The notes: generated by a model not told the origin, from the sequence alone. Positions 1-13,050 are shown, numbered from the stretch's first letter. The stretch: 64,000 nt of DNA from Delphinus delphis (GCF_949987515.2 NC_082687.1:21808148-21872147); one strand, 5' to 3'. Numbers and translations are program-made.

Positions 1-104
1 CTCTCTTCTATTCCAAAAATTTCTGGAGAAGGACACACCACAATAGCATCAAAAACCAATTTCTGTGTTTCTAGCAATCCACTGGGTTCATATATTTGAT
101 AAAA

Positions 105-440
105 ATATCTCTTTTAAAATAAACTTATTTTAGAATAGTTTTAGACTTACAGAAAAGTTATACAGATAGTTCCTGTTTTCCCTCACCTAGTTTTCCCTGT
201 TAAGATCTGACATCACCCTGGTACATTTGTCACAATTAAGAGTCAACACCAGTATATTACTATGGACTAAACCCCATCCTGTTTTCGGTTTCACTAGTTT
301 TTCCCTAATGCCCTTTTTTGTCCCAGGATCCCATCCCGGATACTACATTACATTTCATTGTCTTGTCTTCTTAGGTGTCTCTGATCTGAGAGTTTTTGTG
401 ATTTACTTTTTGATGATCTTGACAGTTTTGATAGTATCGG
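105..440 (-). mobile_element. Old L1M-type LINE 3' fragment
   Basis: The stretch from about 120 (ttagacttacagaaaagtta) through the phrases catcaccctggtacatttgtc and ggatcccatcccggatac matches the well-known 3' region of ancient mammalian L1M elements, read here as the reverse complement. It is heavily diverged. The open frames inside it are chance. Confidence 0.6.
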
Positions 441-689
441 TCATTGATTCGGAAGAAAGGTTTTGGGAGGGAGATCACAATGGTAAAGTAACACTTTTAT
501 TACATCATACACAGGGACTCACTAGCAACATGACATCACTGTTGAGGGTAGTTTTGATCTCCTGGCTGAGGTAGTGTCAGATTTCTCCACTGAAAAACAA
601 AGACACTTTGCTGTTGTTGTTTTAAATTTAAAACTCTTTCCTCTTATTTTACAGAGCTAGAGAAACTTGTCAGCTTTCCCTTCAGAAGA

Positions 690-875
690 GAACAGCTTTT
701 AGGAGCCAGAAAGACTTGGGTATATGAGCAGTCTGCCACTTACTACCTGTGTGATCTTGGACACGTTACTTCCTAAGCTTCGCTATTAGAATTTGTAAAA
801 TGGGCATAATGACAGCACTTTCCTCACTTGCTGGGTGATGGTGAGGGCCAAATGACACGATGCAATAAAGTCACT
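690..875 (+). mobile_element. MIR SINE
   Basis: The order of phrases is that of MIR: ctgccacttactacctgtgtgatcttgg, then a decayed 'cctcagtttcc' region, then atttgtaaaatgggcataatgacagc, then gagggccaaatgacacgatg. It is an old tRNA-derived SINE shared by all mammals. Confidence 0.8.
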
Positions 876-1110
876 CACTGAAGACCTGGCGCACAAACAT
901 GCAACTCACTCTGAAACTCAAGTCCTCGCCGTGATTACTGATGTTAACATGATAGCAGCGATCATATTAACATTATGTATTTGTTTAAAGTCACTGTGGA
1001 GTTTGTTTTTCATTGTCAGTAGCAGCAATTTCTCAGCATGCAATGCTTTGCATTAGCAATGCCGGCCTGGACTTGGGGCCTTTGGTCACATAGGCTTGCT
1101 CTCTGGGAAC

Positions 1111-1125
1111 AGCGCCCCCTGGTGG
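1111..1125 (-). promoter_or_regulatory. CTCF-like motif 1
   Basis: The minus strand reads CCACCAGGGGGCGCT, which fits the CTCF core consensus CCASYAGRKGGCRS. It lies in a short GC-richer island (about 1060-1220) that is otherwise repeat-free. Binding is inferred from sequence only. Confidence 0.6.
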
Positions 1126-1205
1126 TGAGCCGCGTGGTACTCCTCCTTTGGGCCTTTCCCTGTGGTGACGCCCTTACAGACCAGTCGCGAGCTGACTGTT
1201 CCCTG

Positions 1206-1219
1206 AGCGCCCCCTGGAC
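1206..1219 (-). promoter_or_regulatory. CTCF-like motif 2 (weaker)
   Basis: The minus strand reads GGTCCAGGGGGCGCTC. It keeps the AGGGGGCGC core and the orientation of the motif about 95 bp upstream, but the left flank departs from consensus. It may be a second module of one composite site. Confidence 0.4.
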
Positions 1220-1553
1220 CCTGAGGATACATTACTCAGCCAACAACAGATACAGAGTGGCTGTGGCCTTGCTAGTCAGGTGAAGATTGTTCTGATACAG
1301 CGAAAGAGGAGATGCAGGCAGGGTTAGACCATACTGGGCCCTGCGGGTAAAGTATGTGGATAGCCTTGATTACTCCTCCCCTCTGCAAGTCACGTAGTCC
1401 CAAGTGATAAAACATTTTCTGGATGAAATTCAGTCTCCTCCAAATCCATCATCCTAAGATCAAAGCAGCCCAAGTGAGTAATGATTTCACCTGTCCTCCT
1501 CTTCCCACTTTATTTTTGGAGGCTCTGCTGTTGGGCCCTGAAACAACTAGGAT

Positions 1554-1615
1554 GGTGGTTTTCAAACTTTAGGGCCCATTAGAATCACCCAGAGGGCCCT
1601 TTACACACACATTTG
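1554..1615 (+). mobile_element. MER5A-like DNA transposon fragment
   Basis: The text ggtggttttcaaactttagggcccattagaatcacccagagggccc follows the left end of the MER5A nonautonomous hAT element (consensus recalled, not searched). Only the first 60 bp or so are recognisable. Confidence 0.55.
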
Positions 1616-1848
1616 GTATGCTTTTCCTGATACTTCCTATCCTGTCAATCTTTCTGAGTCTGACTTTGGACTCTGCCTCACTGTGGCTTGAGTCCTCATG
1701 GGTTTTGAGATTTTTGATTATGAGTTCATATTCCTTTGGAACTTGGTTTGTAAGGATTTATTTGCAGCCTGGGTTTAAGAGTATTCCTCCAGGGAGGATA
1801 TGAGTTTGATTCTACCAAACATTTAGGGCAACTGTCAGTCTGGGCCCA

Positions 1849-2353
1849 ATTTATTTTATTTTAATTTTATTATTATTTTAAAATTGAAGTATAGTTGATT
1901 TACAATATTGTGTTAGTTTCAGGTGTACACATAGTGATTCCGTATTTTTGCAGATTATATTCCACTATAGGTTATTACAAGATAATGCGTATAATTCCCT
2001 GTGCTATACAATACACCCTTGTTGCTTATCTATTTTACATATAGTAGTTTGTATCTAGTATCTATTTTATGTATAATAGTTTATAGTAGTAGTCTGCTTG
2101 TTAATCCCATACTCCTAGTTTGTCCCTCCTTGCCTTCCCTCCCCCCTTTGGTAACCAAGAGTTTGTTTTCTACATTTGTGAGTCTGTTTCTGTTTGGTAT
2201 ATACATTTATTTTTATATATATCCAGAAAAAATGAAAGCACTAATTTGAAAAGATCCATGTATTGCAATGTTCATAGCAGCACTATTTACAATAGCCAAG
2301 ACATGGAAACAACCCAAGTGTCTATCAACAGATAAATGGATAAAGAAAATGTG

Positions 2354-2394
<41 letters not shown>

Positions 2395-2566
2395 TACACA
2401 ATGGAATATTACTCAGCCATAAAAAACAATGAAATATTGCCATTTGCAGCAATGTGGACAGACCTAGAGAATATTATGCTTAGTGAAAGAAGTCAGACAG
2501 AAGACAAATATCACTTATATTTGTAATCTAAAAAATAATATAAATGAATTATATACAAAACAGAAA
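1849..2566. mobile_element. L1 insertion with 5' inversion (twin priming)
   Basis: A 13-bp target-site duplication CAGTCTGGGCCCA flanks the block (1836-1848 and 2567-2579). From 1849 to about 2230 the sequence is an L1 3' end on the minus strand, starting at its T-rich tail. From about 2240 to 2566 it is the end of ORF2 and start of the 3' UTR on the plus strand (acaatagccaagacatggaa, aatggaatattactcagcc). The second part belongs upstream of the first in an intact L1, so the 5' portion is inverted. An (AT)n(AC)n microsatellite at 2354-2400 has grown inside it. Confidence 0.85.
2354..2400. repeat. (AT)n(AC)n microsatellite
   Basis: Compound dinucleotide tract of alternating AT followed by AC, expanded inside the plus-oriented half of the inverted L1. 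It is likely length-polymorphic. Confidence 0.9.
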
Positions 2567-2579
2567 CAGTCTGGGCCCA

Positions 2580-5500
2580 CTGTAAATCTGTGCCTTAGGT
2601 ATTCAGATCACACGGGTGGCTGGATTCTCATCCAGAGTGCATGAGAAGGGTTGTCCGTGGTTAGGGCATCTGGGATGAGAAGTGGGGTGGGGGGAAGGGT
2701 ACTTTAGCATTTCCCTCTTTATCTAGAAGCAAGGCCACCACTGATAAACATCTGTCCCTACTCCTTCCAGTAGACGTATGTTTTCTAGTTTATCCACTGA
2801 GGTTTTCCTAGTTTATTCGCAACTGTGGGTGCTGCTTTGGGGCTGGGGTCTCTGATTCTGACCCTGGACTTTGTCCCTGTCCCCTGCAGAAGCACAAACC
2901 CTTCCTGTGGCCTAATTTTGTGCAGCCCTTGAGCTAAGGACAGTTTTTACATTTTCAAAGCGTTGTTAAAAACAACGACAACAATGAAAGAAAGTGACAG
3001 AAATCGTATATGGCTCACAAAGTATAAAATATTTACCTGGCCCTTGACAGAAAAAATTTGTGGATCCCTAGACCTTCAGCGATCGGCATATACACCCAGG
3101 GAAAACTCCACGAATGGTGTTCATTTTCCCCTCTGGATAGGTAGTACTTTCTTATCGCTTCTGGCTTCCAAGAACTTTTCTTACTTTCCCACCAATTTAG
3201 CTACTCATCTTAAAGAAGATTTTAAAATATTTTGTCCAATGTTTTTAAATGTTCTACAGTTTGGGGGTTTTCTCTGGACATCTGGTTCCCCATAATATAT
3301 GAAAAAGAATTCCACCCCTATACCTTCCATCAAGTAAGTCTCAGTGTCATAGCAGGCGCTAGAAGAAGGGCAGGCTGTTGACAGTGAGCCAGCTTTGGAA
3401 AGCACAACATCATAACTAATTTTATTTTGAAGGAGTGAGCACAGAGACGAATAACTCACATTGGGATCTTAAGGCAAGGAGCTTTCTCGCACAGCTAAAA
3501 TTAGACAGTGTGCACTGGGACCCACCTTGTGGATGGTGTGTATGTGTTCACGCGTGTCCCTGCTTGGAGACCGTGGTCGCATCCATCCTATTTCTGTTTC
3601 CAGATTAGAATTGTTCCTGTTCAGGGAGTGTTTCCTGACTATACAACAATCTTCCTATCAATCTAATAAAATCCAGCTTTCAGCTTTTCTAGCTTTCCGT
3701 TCCGGAGATTTTTGAGCTGTCTGGAGATGCTTCCATTTATGGAGGCAGTGCAGTGCAGCCCCAGGATCTCTGGCAAGGGGGTCGGGAAACCCAAGTTCCA
3801 GCCCTAACTCTGGCCCTGAATAATGTCCTCCCTTTCTTCCTCCTCCTCGTTTCAAATACAGAGAATAAAAGAGAGAGGAAGAAGAAAGTGATACGAGGCA
3901 AATGGACCACTTCTAACTTTATCTTTTGGGAGGCACTGTGTGTTATTAGATGGACAGGGGTTTTGCTGGTTCAACATCAGGTCTGGACCCAATCTTATTC
4001 CCAGGTCTAACTCTACTGCATTCTTACATTCTGTAATGAACTTCCCTGCACTCATATTTATTTATAGATATTGAAGTTATTCCAAAGCTCTGAATTATTA
4101 TTATTTTTCTTCGAGATTTGAGACCCTTGGCTCCCATTAGCTCTACAATACCAACGACAGCTGTGTTGTGTATACAGGTCTCATAGCAACCAAGGACTAT
4201 GCCCGCCAATGAAAACTGGCTCTGGTTTCTCCCCTGACTATTTAGTAAATGATCCTTAAGAACAAAGGAGGCAGGAACTTTAGAAGGAGGCACAGAGAGG
4301 GAGCCTAGCTCTGGGGGAGACGCGTCATGACTATGATCAGACCTCTGGATGGTCCCATGGGGACAGGGCAGGAGAGTCTTCCACAACAGAAAGGTCTGAG
4401 GGCTTTGGGGAGTTTGATTGTTACCTTCTAGGGTGCCAGCACATACAGGTTCCCCCCAGTTGGAGACTTTGGTGGCATCCTACCTGTGCCGTGCCTCGAT
4501 GAAGGGAGAGCTAAGCACGGGGAGCAGAGGGCTCCCTTGGTCTTTGATGGAGCGGTCAAAAGCTCACTGTCCCTTGTTCTTACAGCCAAGAACAGAGTCA
4601 CCGTGAGATCTGAGGGAGACCCTACCAATGAGTGGGATGAAATAACGTGCAAACTAATTTCTGTTGTTGGATCACAGAGGATGATGGAGTCATTGTTCTA
4701 AAACATCTCAGAAATAATGAAACCTCTCTCAGTCACTGAATTTCTCATCAGTTGGTACCCTCACTCTTCTGTGTATAATAATTATCACAGAGCAGGAATA
4801 ACCCACCTCCTCCCCCATCAGCCCCTTTTCCCCAATCTGGTACAATGTATCATTCAACCAAGGCAAGGAGATGAGTGGGGTACTGACATTGGTTTAGAAG
4901 GGATTGTGAGATTTACAAAAGAACATTTTTGTTCTCTTTGAATAGTGGTTTAGCTCCTATGACCCCAAACAAGCTGGCCCAGCTGTCTTATTACATACAA
5001 AGTGCTGGGCAGTTTTACATTTTCCATTCTCAAAAGGACGGGTATGCTGCATGGCTTCTCAAAAGCCCAGGAAGTGGAGTGTCTAGGAGGGCAGGGCCTC
5101 CACTCCTGAATGAATGGTAAAGAAGCAATGCGGTCCGCCTGTTCCCTGCTGCACATGTGACTCTGAGGGCCCCTGGTGACCTGTCTCCTGGGCCATCTCT
5201 GCTCCAGGGGAAGCAGGCACCAGGCTGGTGGTGCAGGGTGTGCACGCAGACTTTTTCCTGTAAAAGTTGGAGCAGGGACAATGGTCTGAAGTGGGAAACA
5301 AGGTCCAGCAGCTTTATTCTAGCTTGAAAACTTCCATGTTCCATGCAAGCGGTCTCGTCCAGTGTAGTGTTGAAAAATATGAAAGAGGGAGGATTCTGTC
5401 ATCACTCAGCTTCAGGAAAAGTGGTGACTTAGTGGACCTGCTTGGAAGTTTCTTAATAGCTGGTATGTATTGTACAAAGCCTTAGTCTAGCTGAGTTGAC

Positions 5501-6539
5501 CTTGGGACTCTGCAGCTGAAGTTTCTAACATATCCTGGAATGTGTCCCACTGAACACATTTCCCAGTTTGGGAGTCCCTGGTCTGGAGGAAGGAGTCAAG
5601 AGGGATGGTTTCTAGATCCTGGTAATAGCTTCCTACCCCAGATGGCAGCATCACTGGTGACAACAGTTGTCTGGGCAGATAAAAGTTGAGACCATGGAAG
5701 CATAAACAAAATTTAAAGGCCTCGTAATGTGGCACAATCATTATCGTTAGCAATGATCCCCTTAGAATATCTCCTGACCTAGGAATTAAGCATGGACTGG
5801 CCTGGGGGCCAAGCCCATGTGACGCTTTGCAGCCATCCACATTCCTCACCTGGGCAGGAAGAAGCTCTGGGAGGCCAGGGCACTCAACATGGCTTGGCTT
5901 TTGCCAGCACATAGTGTGCCATCCACAGCCCCTGGAGGTGTGCCCGGCCAGGGGGAAGGCTTCGTTCACGGGCCAAAGTGCACTTGGCATGCCCCATCCC
6001 GCCTGCTCCTCCAGGGGATGTGCTAGCACCATGGATGGGCGAGACCCAGAGGCTCTAGGCCGCACCAGGACCTGCCAGTTTGAAGTGGGTAATAATAATG
6101 AATAGGGGCACCTCTCCTCTTTTTCATCTTCCTTTCCTACCTTCCCAGGTTGGCATTTCCCATCTTTTTAATTTTTGTAGCATTTTCTTGCTAATGTGAA
6201 GGAATTGCTATTTAAAATCCTTCAGAGGTGGACATGTAAATATAAAGAAGGACCTGGCTGCCCCAGCCCATCTGGTGGGCTCCACGGTGTAACCCTCCTT
6301 AGGGTGACCTGCCCACGATGGCTCAGATCAAGGGCTCAGTTCCTACCCAAGAGCACTTCAAGTGAATTCAGCAGCCATTCTTCTGCTGAGTTGCTCAAAA
6401 TCTTTTAATTACTTCACTTAGGGGGACAGACCTAAGCAGAGGTCTTGGTACCTGTTATTTGACTTCCTCAGAGAAATAAAGAAGTTATTAAAAATCTCTT
6501 GCTCTTTTAACATAATCATGATTTGATGATAAATACCGA
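2580..6539. other. Unassigned region downstream of the gene
   Basis: About 4 kb with no recognisable repeat, exon or RNA gene. Several overlapping open frames occur on both strands (the longest is 192 codons on the minus strand at 5487-6065), but none has splice signals, a conserved domain or unusual composition, and all are best read as chance. Confidence 0.5.
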
Positions 6540-6665
6540 TTTTTTTTTTTTTTTTTTGGCTGTACCATGCAGCATGCAGGATCTTAGTTCCCTGGCCAGG
6601 GATCGAACCTGTGCCCCCTGCAGTGGAAGCGCAGAGTCTTAACCCCTGGACCACCAGGTAAGTCC
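6540..6665 (-). mobile_element. tRNA-derived cetartiodactyl SINE, short form
   Basis: A run of 19 T is followed by ggctgtaccatgcagcatgc, cttagttccctggccaggg and ccaccaggtaagtccc, which is the reverse complement of a short tRNA-derived SINE with an A tail. Its head end reads ccaccaggtaagt on the plus strand, a cryptic splice donor. It sits just beyond the inferred end of the host gene. Confidence 0.8.
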
Positions 6666-6769
6666 CTAAATATAAATGTTTTATAATCCACAGTGCCATC
6701 TCTAGAACTCCAGATGAGGCAACACAGTTAGGAAATATGGATGACACAAACACATACATCTGGTTCCAA

Positions 6770-6775
6770 TTTATT
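6770..6775 (-). terminator. Distal polyadenylation signal AATAAA
   Basis: The minus strand reads AATAAA here, then ttggaaccag with a CA at about 6762-6761, then a GT-rich stretch tgtatgtgtttgtgtc at 6744-6759. The order hexamer, CA and GT-rich element is that of a strong mammalian poly(A) site. It is the last such signal before the short SINE at 6540-6665. I infer that it ends the minus-strand gene. Confidence 0.55.
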
Positions 6776-7682
6776 AAAAAACAAAACCAAACGAAATTCT
6801 GCAATGAAATTTCCTGGAATTCACAATCCTTTTCAAATCTTCATAGTTGCATTTTTTTTTGAACCAGTACATAAGAACACGATTGCACTTATTTACACGA
6901 TAGTCTTCTATATAACAAAAATAGCCATGTTGTATGATTGAATGTTTCCAATTATTATCCTTAATATTTCATCACTAGCCCACATGAGACAAACAGCTTA
7001 TGCTTTCCAAGCACAAAGAGAATACAATAAAGCAAGATAAAAGTCATGTCTCCTAATAGAAGACAAATCCCTTTAAAGACAGTTTTTTAAAACTTCCGTG
7101 TATTTCAAGAGATATATAAAGTGCTTTAGAAGGAGTAAGGTAGGTGCCTGAGGTGGAAGAGGGAAAGAGAAAGAGATTTATACAGAAAACAAAACAAAAA
7201 CTAATAACTACACTGCCTTAACTAATCATTTAAATACGCCTGTGACTTTGTATAGAAGATGATGTTTGGGTAAAACAGCTACATAATTCACTACTAAATT
7301 TTTTTAGCAATTAAGAGCTAACCAAAGTCCAAATAAAAAGTTACTCATGCAAATGCCATGAGGAATAACTTTGGTGATTTTGAGTCATGTGGCAAAAAAA
7401 TCAAGGAAGCTCAGTCTCATCTGAATGTGGAGAGGATGGGTCAGGGATCATTATGTGTGGGAGTTGCAGACTGGCCAGAAAGACCTCGAGGGGATGCTAA
7501 GTAAAATTCTACCGGTGACATCATTCGTTTTACAACGAAAGCACATAATTTGTGTTCAGGAGTGGAAAAAGAAATCCACTGGATTTTTTGTTGTTGCTAG
7601 TAGGGAGGGACTAGAGATTGATTGATGATGCCATGTCTGGACTATTTCTGAATGGAAGATTCATTCTTTGTAGGAGACATTT

Positions 7683-7696
7683 CCCCCCCCCCCCCA
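7683..7696. repeat. C14 homopolymer
   Basis: A run of 14 C on the plus strand, hence poly(G) in the inferred 3' UTR transcript. It is rare in mammalian DNA and prone to sequencing error. Confidence 0.85.
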
Positions 7697-8510
7697 GTGG
7701 AAATAATAATATGCTCTATACAAAGAGGTTTAAATAAGTTTTTTTTTTGTTTTTTTTTTTTCACATTAGTGAGCTGGCTATTGCTGGTCATGATCTGCAG
7801 TCCACAAAGTCAGTGTCACATATATACTGCTTGGGAGGCTCCCCTGGAAACTAGAATAATCCTACTCCCAGCTCATGAACATTTGAAAGAACAACACCCA
7901 TTAGTTTTTCAGGAAATGAATGGAATGTAACTTTTCACAAGTACAAAATTACTTCATTTTCTAAATATAAGGGACATCCCACTATAAAAATAACAACCCT
8001 CCCTTCCCTCCCCCAACCCTACATCTCTTTCTAATTATAAAATGGTACAACCATTTCAGATTACTAATGTGAAAGCAGGAAGTAAATATATTATTATGTA
8101 CATGTACAAAACACGTGAGTATTTCACACCATTTACATTCATATGAAAGAAGTCTGTTTATTGATCTTCCTTTGCAATCTGACAAGAAAAAAGTTGAGAT
8201 AACGTTACAAAACAATTAGGCCCTTGCCTTATAACTCTGCACAAACATTTCAGCCAGAGGCATCTTCTTTGCAAACAGAGCAAACAATACTCTTTCAACA
8301 TTCTGCAGAAGGAAGGGGCTGCTGACAGATCTTCCATGGGATCCTCCTCCAACTTTTCAGAGTTTGTGACATTCCTTCCTCTTTTGACAAATGTGGACCA
8401 AATTCTCAACTACTGAGGAAACTGTACGATGAAAGGCAAATCACTACTAGTTGTTGAGGAAATGATGACCCTAGTCAAATTAGCTGGCTGAAAGAATAAT
8501 GGCGAGAATT

Positions 8511-8524
8511 CCAGCAGAGGGCAC
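8511..8524 (+). promoter_or_regulatory. CTCF-like motif
   Basis: CCAGCAGAGGGCAC matches every position of the CTCF core CCASYAGRKGGCRS. It lies within the inferred 3' UTR and points the opposite way to the pair near 1.1 kb. The assignment is by motif only. Confidence 0.45.
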
Positions 8525-11500
8525 ACTGCCCCTTTGCAATAACATCCCACGTAACACTAAGTACCATAGACGCCAACACAAACACAGGCTGAAAAGTCCT
8601 TTTGTTAAGTCCTTCTTCCATTGCTCCACTATCTATTACTACAGGCAACAGTTTGGTATTTTCTTCAAAAGAGCAGGATATGCTGTAATTAATGAGCTCT
8701 TATACATGAAAATTCTTTGGCTATTTAAAATCTTCACATTCTCAAAGAGAACAATATTCTGAGTTCAATAAAGCGCTCGACTTGTCTGAAACTTTTGAGG
8801 GAAAAGGGGACTAAGCATTAGACTTTCAAGATGGTGCGGTACTAAGGCCATGATACTTTTTTTTATATTTCTGGATTTAGTAAGGTCAATCACAAGCCCG
8901 CAAGAGAAAACCCCGTCTCACAGTTTCATTCGACCAAGCAAACCACCTTCACTTTTATTTATGAGCACATTGTGAGAAAATTAAACTCGTCACTGGAAGA
9001 AACATGTGTCCATTTGGATGGTGATTGGTCTTTGGTTTATAGAGTACACATGGTCCCCACGTTTTTCCTGCTTCTCCAAGCCCTTCACTTCAGTAAGGAT
9101 GACAAGACCACAGACATTCTGTCAAGCAATGACTTTAGGTAACTCAGGTTGAGCTACCTTCCCCACAGATTTTTCTCCCTCACTCTGTTCAGACCGGCAG
9201 AACCTCTGAAGAGATGTATATTCCTGCCTTATCATTATCCTTAACAAATATTTATCAGGTGGCCAGAGAGAGAATAGCTCGGTAGTAAGTACAAATGTTA
9301 GCAGTAGCACAAGGATGAGGAGGTCTTTGATCATGGAGGTTCCTGAAGAAGCCACTTGATCATGAAGCATGCAAGGCAGGCAACATTCAGAGTATGTAAA
9401 GAGAGATGTAAATGACCTCAGCAGCTTCTCTGTAGAATGAGCAGGTTTTGCAATTACAGGGCTTGATAATTAAGGGTCTACGTCCAGGATCTGGAATCAC
9501 TGCTTGAGTTTTGGGATGGTTAATTTAGTGCCATCGAAAGGCTCAAAGGGGAGAGCACGGCTACTGATCTATTGACCTATGGGTCTTTATAAATTATCGT
9601 TCCTATTACAAAGGTCCTGGAGTTGTGAGATGGGGAGGGGATCAGGGAAAGGGAAGAGGTAAGTGATGAGAAACTCACACCTGCTTCTCAGAATTAATTT
9701 ATTTTTCAGGTAATCCCAACCTTGTTTGCAATCAGGAGAGCGTTAAACTCCTTAAGACGTACACATTCCCCCAAACAGGTCATCTCTAAAGCTAGGGGAT
9801 GCTCGTGGATTCGGGAAGAGCATCCACGTTCATACCCTTCCATCCTCTTTTCTGACTACCTGCGGGTAAGTATCCCCACCACCTTTTAATTGCCATCATC
9901 AAATGTACTTTTCAGTCCCGGCCATGCAAATAGCACAGAGGAGGGACTTCTGTGACTGCGGGGCACTCACTGCACAAGAATCTGTGTGTCTGTCACTTTA
10001 GGGGAATGGGTTTTTTTTTTTTTTTTTGGCCTCTTTTTCAGTCTTAAGGAAGAAGTGGCCTCTCAGATCACTTACAAAGAGCAAACTCTCGTGCCAAGAC
10101 GCTAAGAAGCAGGAGTGGACATCGGATACGGTACAGCCCACATGTTTTTCCAAGAAATCCTAACCCTGTGGTGGGAGGGCCTGTGGTGAACTCAGAAGGT
10201 CACAAATGCTAGAGGTGGAAGATAAGAGATTAGACAGCATTCTGGAATTGTTACCTTGCCATTATTTACCTCAGGGACTTTTCTGGCAAGGAACCCTTTA
10301 AAAAAAAAAAAAGGCAATAGCTAGATTTGTGATAAAATTAGTGATATGAGAAGTGAAAATGAGGCAAACCCCATTACAGAGGAAGTTAATTTGCCTTTAT
10401 AGTCAACTGGTTTTCCTCATCAGAAGTGAAAAGATAGATGCTGCCACACATTAAAAATCGCCAACAGGAACAATGATAATCAAAATAGTGACAACCCTAT
10501 AGATCCAGAGCCGCTAAGGTTTTTTTTTTTTTTGTCCTGAAAGATGGGAAAAGGATGTGTGTGTGGGTGTGTGTACAAAGAAAGAGACAGGCAGTCAGAG
10601 AGATCCAGAGATAGAGAGAGACACACCCAGACAAAAAAGGGCAAGAAATCTAAGTGGGAGTCTATTAAAAAAACGCTACCAGAAGTGGACTCGGGCTCTA
10701 TCTAGTATCACGGGGTGGGGGCTGGGTCCTCCCCGCCTCAGAGGCTGTGACTCTATCTCAGGTTTTCTGAAAGGGTTTTGATTTAATGAGGTTTCTTTGT
10801 TTTTGGTCAAGGTGATGCATTCAGTGGACAATTAAATGCCATTTATTTTTTATGCTCTGCAAGAATTTTCATCTAAACGTGATGAACATGATGCGAATAA
10901 AAGAGTCCCAAGATAGGCTATCTGTCATCATTTTTGGTTCTGAAAGGATGGCAGCTTCAGGGATGTCAGCGCACTAACTCTACTAGCCACTGGGTACCAT
11001 GGTTTGATATGACCAAATCCAGACCCAGGAACATCCAGGATGTTTCCATCGGAATGAGGAAAATGCTCGAAACAAAACAAAACAAACAAAAACCTCTTTG
11101 GATGAAGGTTTGACACCATGGTCGTGATCATTACTAAGTGATGTCAGAAAAGGTAGGTGCCTTTGCTACTTCTAACTTTCTACCTTCTCCAAACTCTCCA
11201 CCACTCCCTGCCTAGATGATGGAGTTGACATTTTAGTAGTGACCAAACCCTAGAGATGAAATCAATATTCCTATGCTCTGTTCGTGATCAGGGCTCAGTT
11301 CTTCCCAAAGGGACTGGCCACATAGGACGTAGCAATTCCTAGGGGGTACTCTCAGTTATTCTGAGGGAATGGAGATGCTCCTTTTCTTGCCCACAGCCTT
11401 GGGGTCTAAGGGGAATGCTTACTTCCAAGTTGAGACATGGCTTCTGAGTTGCAGGTGGTCATAATTCACCAACTTGGCACCAGACGGTCACAAGCCCCAA

Positions 11501-12045
11501 AGACTTCTTCTCTATTGAGAAGGCTACACACAAAGTCTTGTATTTGGAGTCAGTATGTACCTTCCCATTTTTTCCTCCCAAATCCAGGCATTTTAGCTAT
11601 AGTGGTGGGACTACGGGGTCCTGGGACCAGGAAAAGACCTTCTGCCAATCAGGAAGAAGGCGGACCAGGGGTTGAGGTAAAGTTAGATGACTAGAGTCTG
11701 GATTTCTCTTTGGATCCTGACTGCCACACATCAGTCCAAGGGCGGAAGTAAAGGATAAAATTTTGTCTCAGCACCAAATCAACATGCTTTGTGTGACTTT
11801 TTAAAAAACAACTGGTCAAGGAAGCAACAGAAAACGGTCATGGACATCAGTGGTGTGGTTAGAAAGATGCAGCAAAAATTTCAAAAAGGATGGTCCGCAT
11901 ATTTACTCATTAGAAAACAAATGGATCTCTGGGCCTCTCAGTAGGTGGCCTGGGTGGAGTCCAGTTCTTTCTGGAGGTAATTAGGTTTTAACCTTTTTAC
12001 TCTGTGAGGGTCAGGGAATCTTGTGAGAATGTTGGAGAAGCTCTA

Positions 12046-12358
12046 GCCCTGCGCTGTCCAAGGTGGCCACGAGCCATGTGATGCGGCTGACAGCTGGAGA
12101 AATGGCCAGTCCGAACGGAGAGGTGTGTGAGCGTAAAGCATACACTGCCCTTAGAAGATTTAGTATGGAAAAAGAACGTCAGGTATTTCGTGAATACTTT
12201 TTACACTAATTACGTGTCAAAACAATAATATTGGCTTAAAGAAGGGTATTATTAAAATTACTTTTACCTGTTTCCTTTTGCTTTTTAAAAATGCGGCCAG
12301 TAGAAAATTACATGTGGGACGTGTACTGTATTTCTGTTGAACAGTGCTGGTCTAGACA
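12046..12358 (+). mobile_element. Nonautonomous hAT-type DNA transposon
   Basis: Ends carry the inverted pair ctgcgctgtccaaggtggcc (left) and gaacagtgctggtctag (right), and the inside has gtggccacgagccatgtgatg. This layout is that of the MER-class hAT elements whose termini read 'ctgtccaa'. The exact subfamily was not determined. Confidence 0.6.
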
Positions 12359-13050
12359 CTAAAGAAAAATACACGTCAAGTCTTCATACACCTCTAGAAG
12401 GTTCCCACACCCTTTGATACTCTTTGAGCTACCGGGGCCCCAGGTCAGAGTTTCTTCTTCGTTGGGGAGGAGGTGAAGTAAGCTGTGGAGGAAGGATTGT
12501 TTCCATTTTTTTTTTTTTTGAACACGTCCCATGCCAGTTAACCTTTTTTGTTGTTGTTTGTTTAAAACTACCAAAGCCATAAGAAAATTCTTCAGAAACA
12601 AACCTTCGGTAAAGGAGAAACTTCTAGGCTCAGCGAGTTTGCAGCAGAACCTCCTTGGGGTCAGGTCCACAGGCCTCAGATTGGCCGGCTGGGCCCCTCA
12701 TCCCCTATGCAGCATCTTATAGGGGCTGCTGGGCCACAGCGCACATAAGCACCCAATTCCTGATCTACCTGGTCGCTGGCAGGAAGAGAGAACACCCATC
12801 AATCCAAAAGGCATTTTCTCTCTGGGCATGGAATACAACTTATATTTCCTTTGCTGTTGAATTGTCCTTCTAATTCCCCTTGACTTAATACCAAAATTTG
12901 TTTTGGGCAAAGCTGACTGAAGGAGAGGTCGGCGGTGCAGGCCTTCGCTGACCAGGAAAAAGAAATACCTGGAGACGAAGAATTCCACACTGAGAATGAA
13001 GATTTGAAAGTATCCAGAGACTGCAAACTCTGTGACTAAGTGTGGTTTTT

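Noticed and set aside
5487..6065. 192-codon open frame on the minus strand, the longest outside repeats
   Set aside because: No domain, no splice or promoter context, mixed composition, and several equally open frames overlap it on the other strand. Best read as chance.
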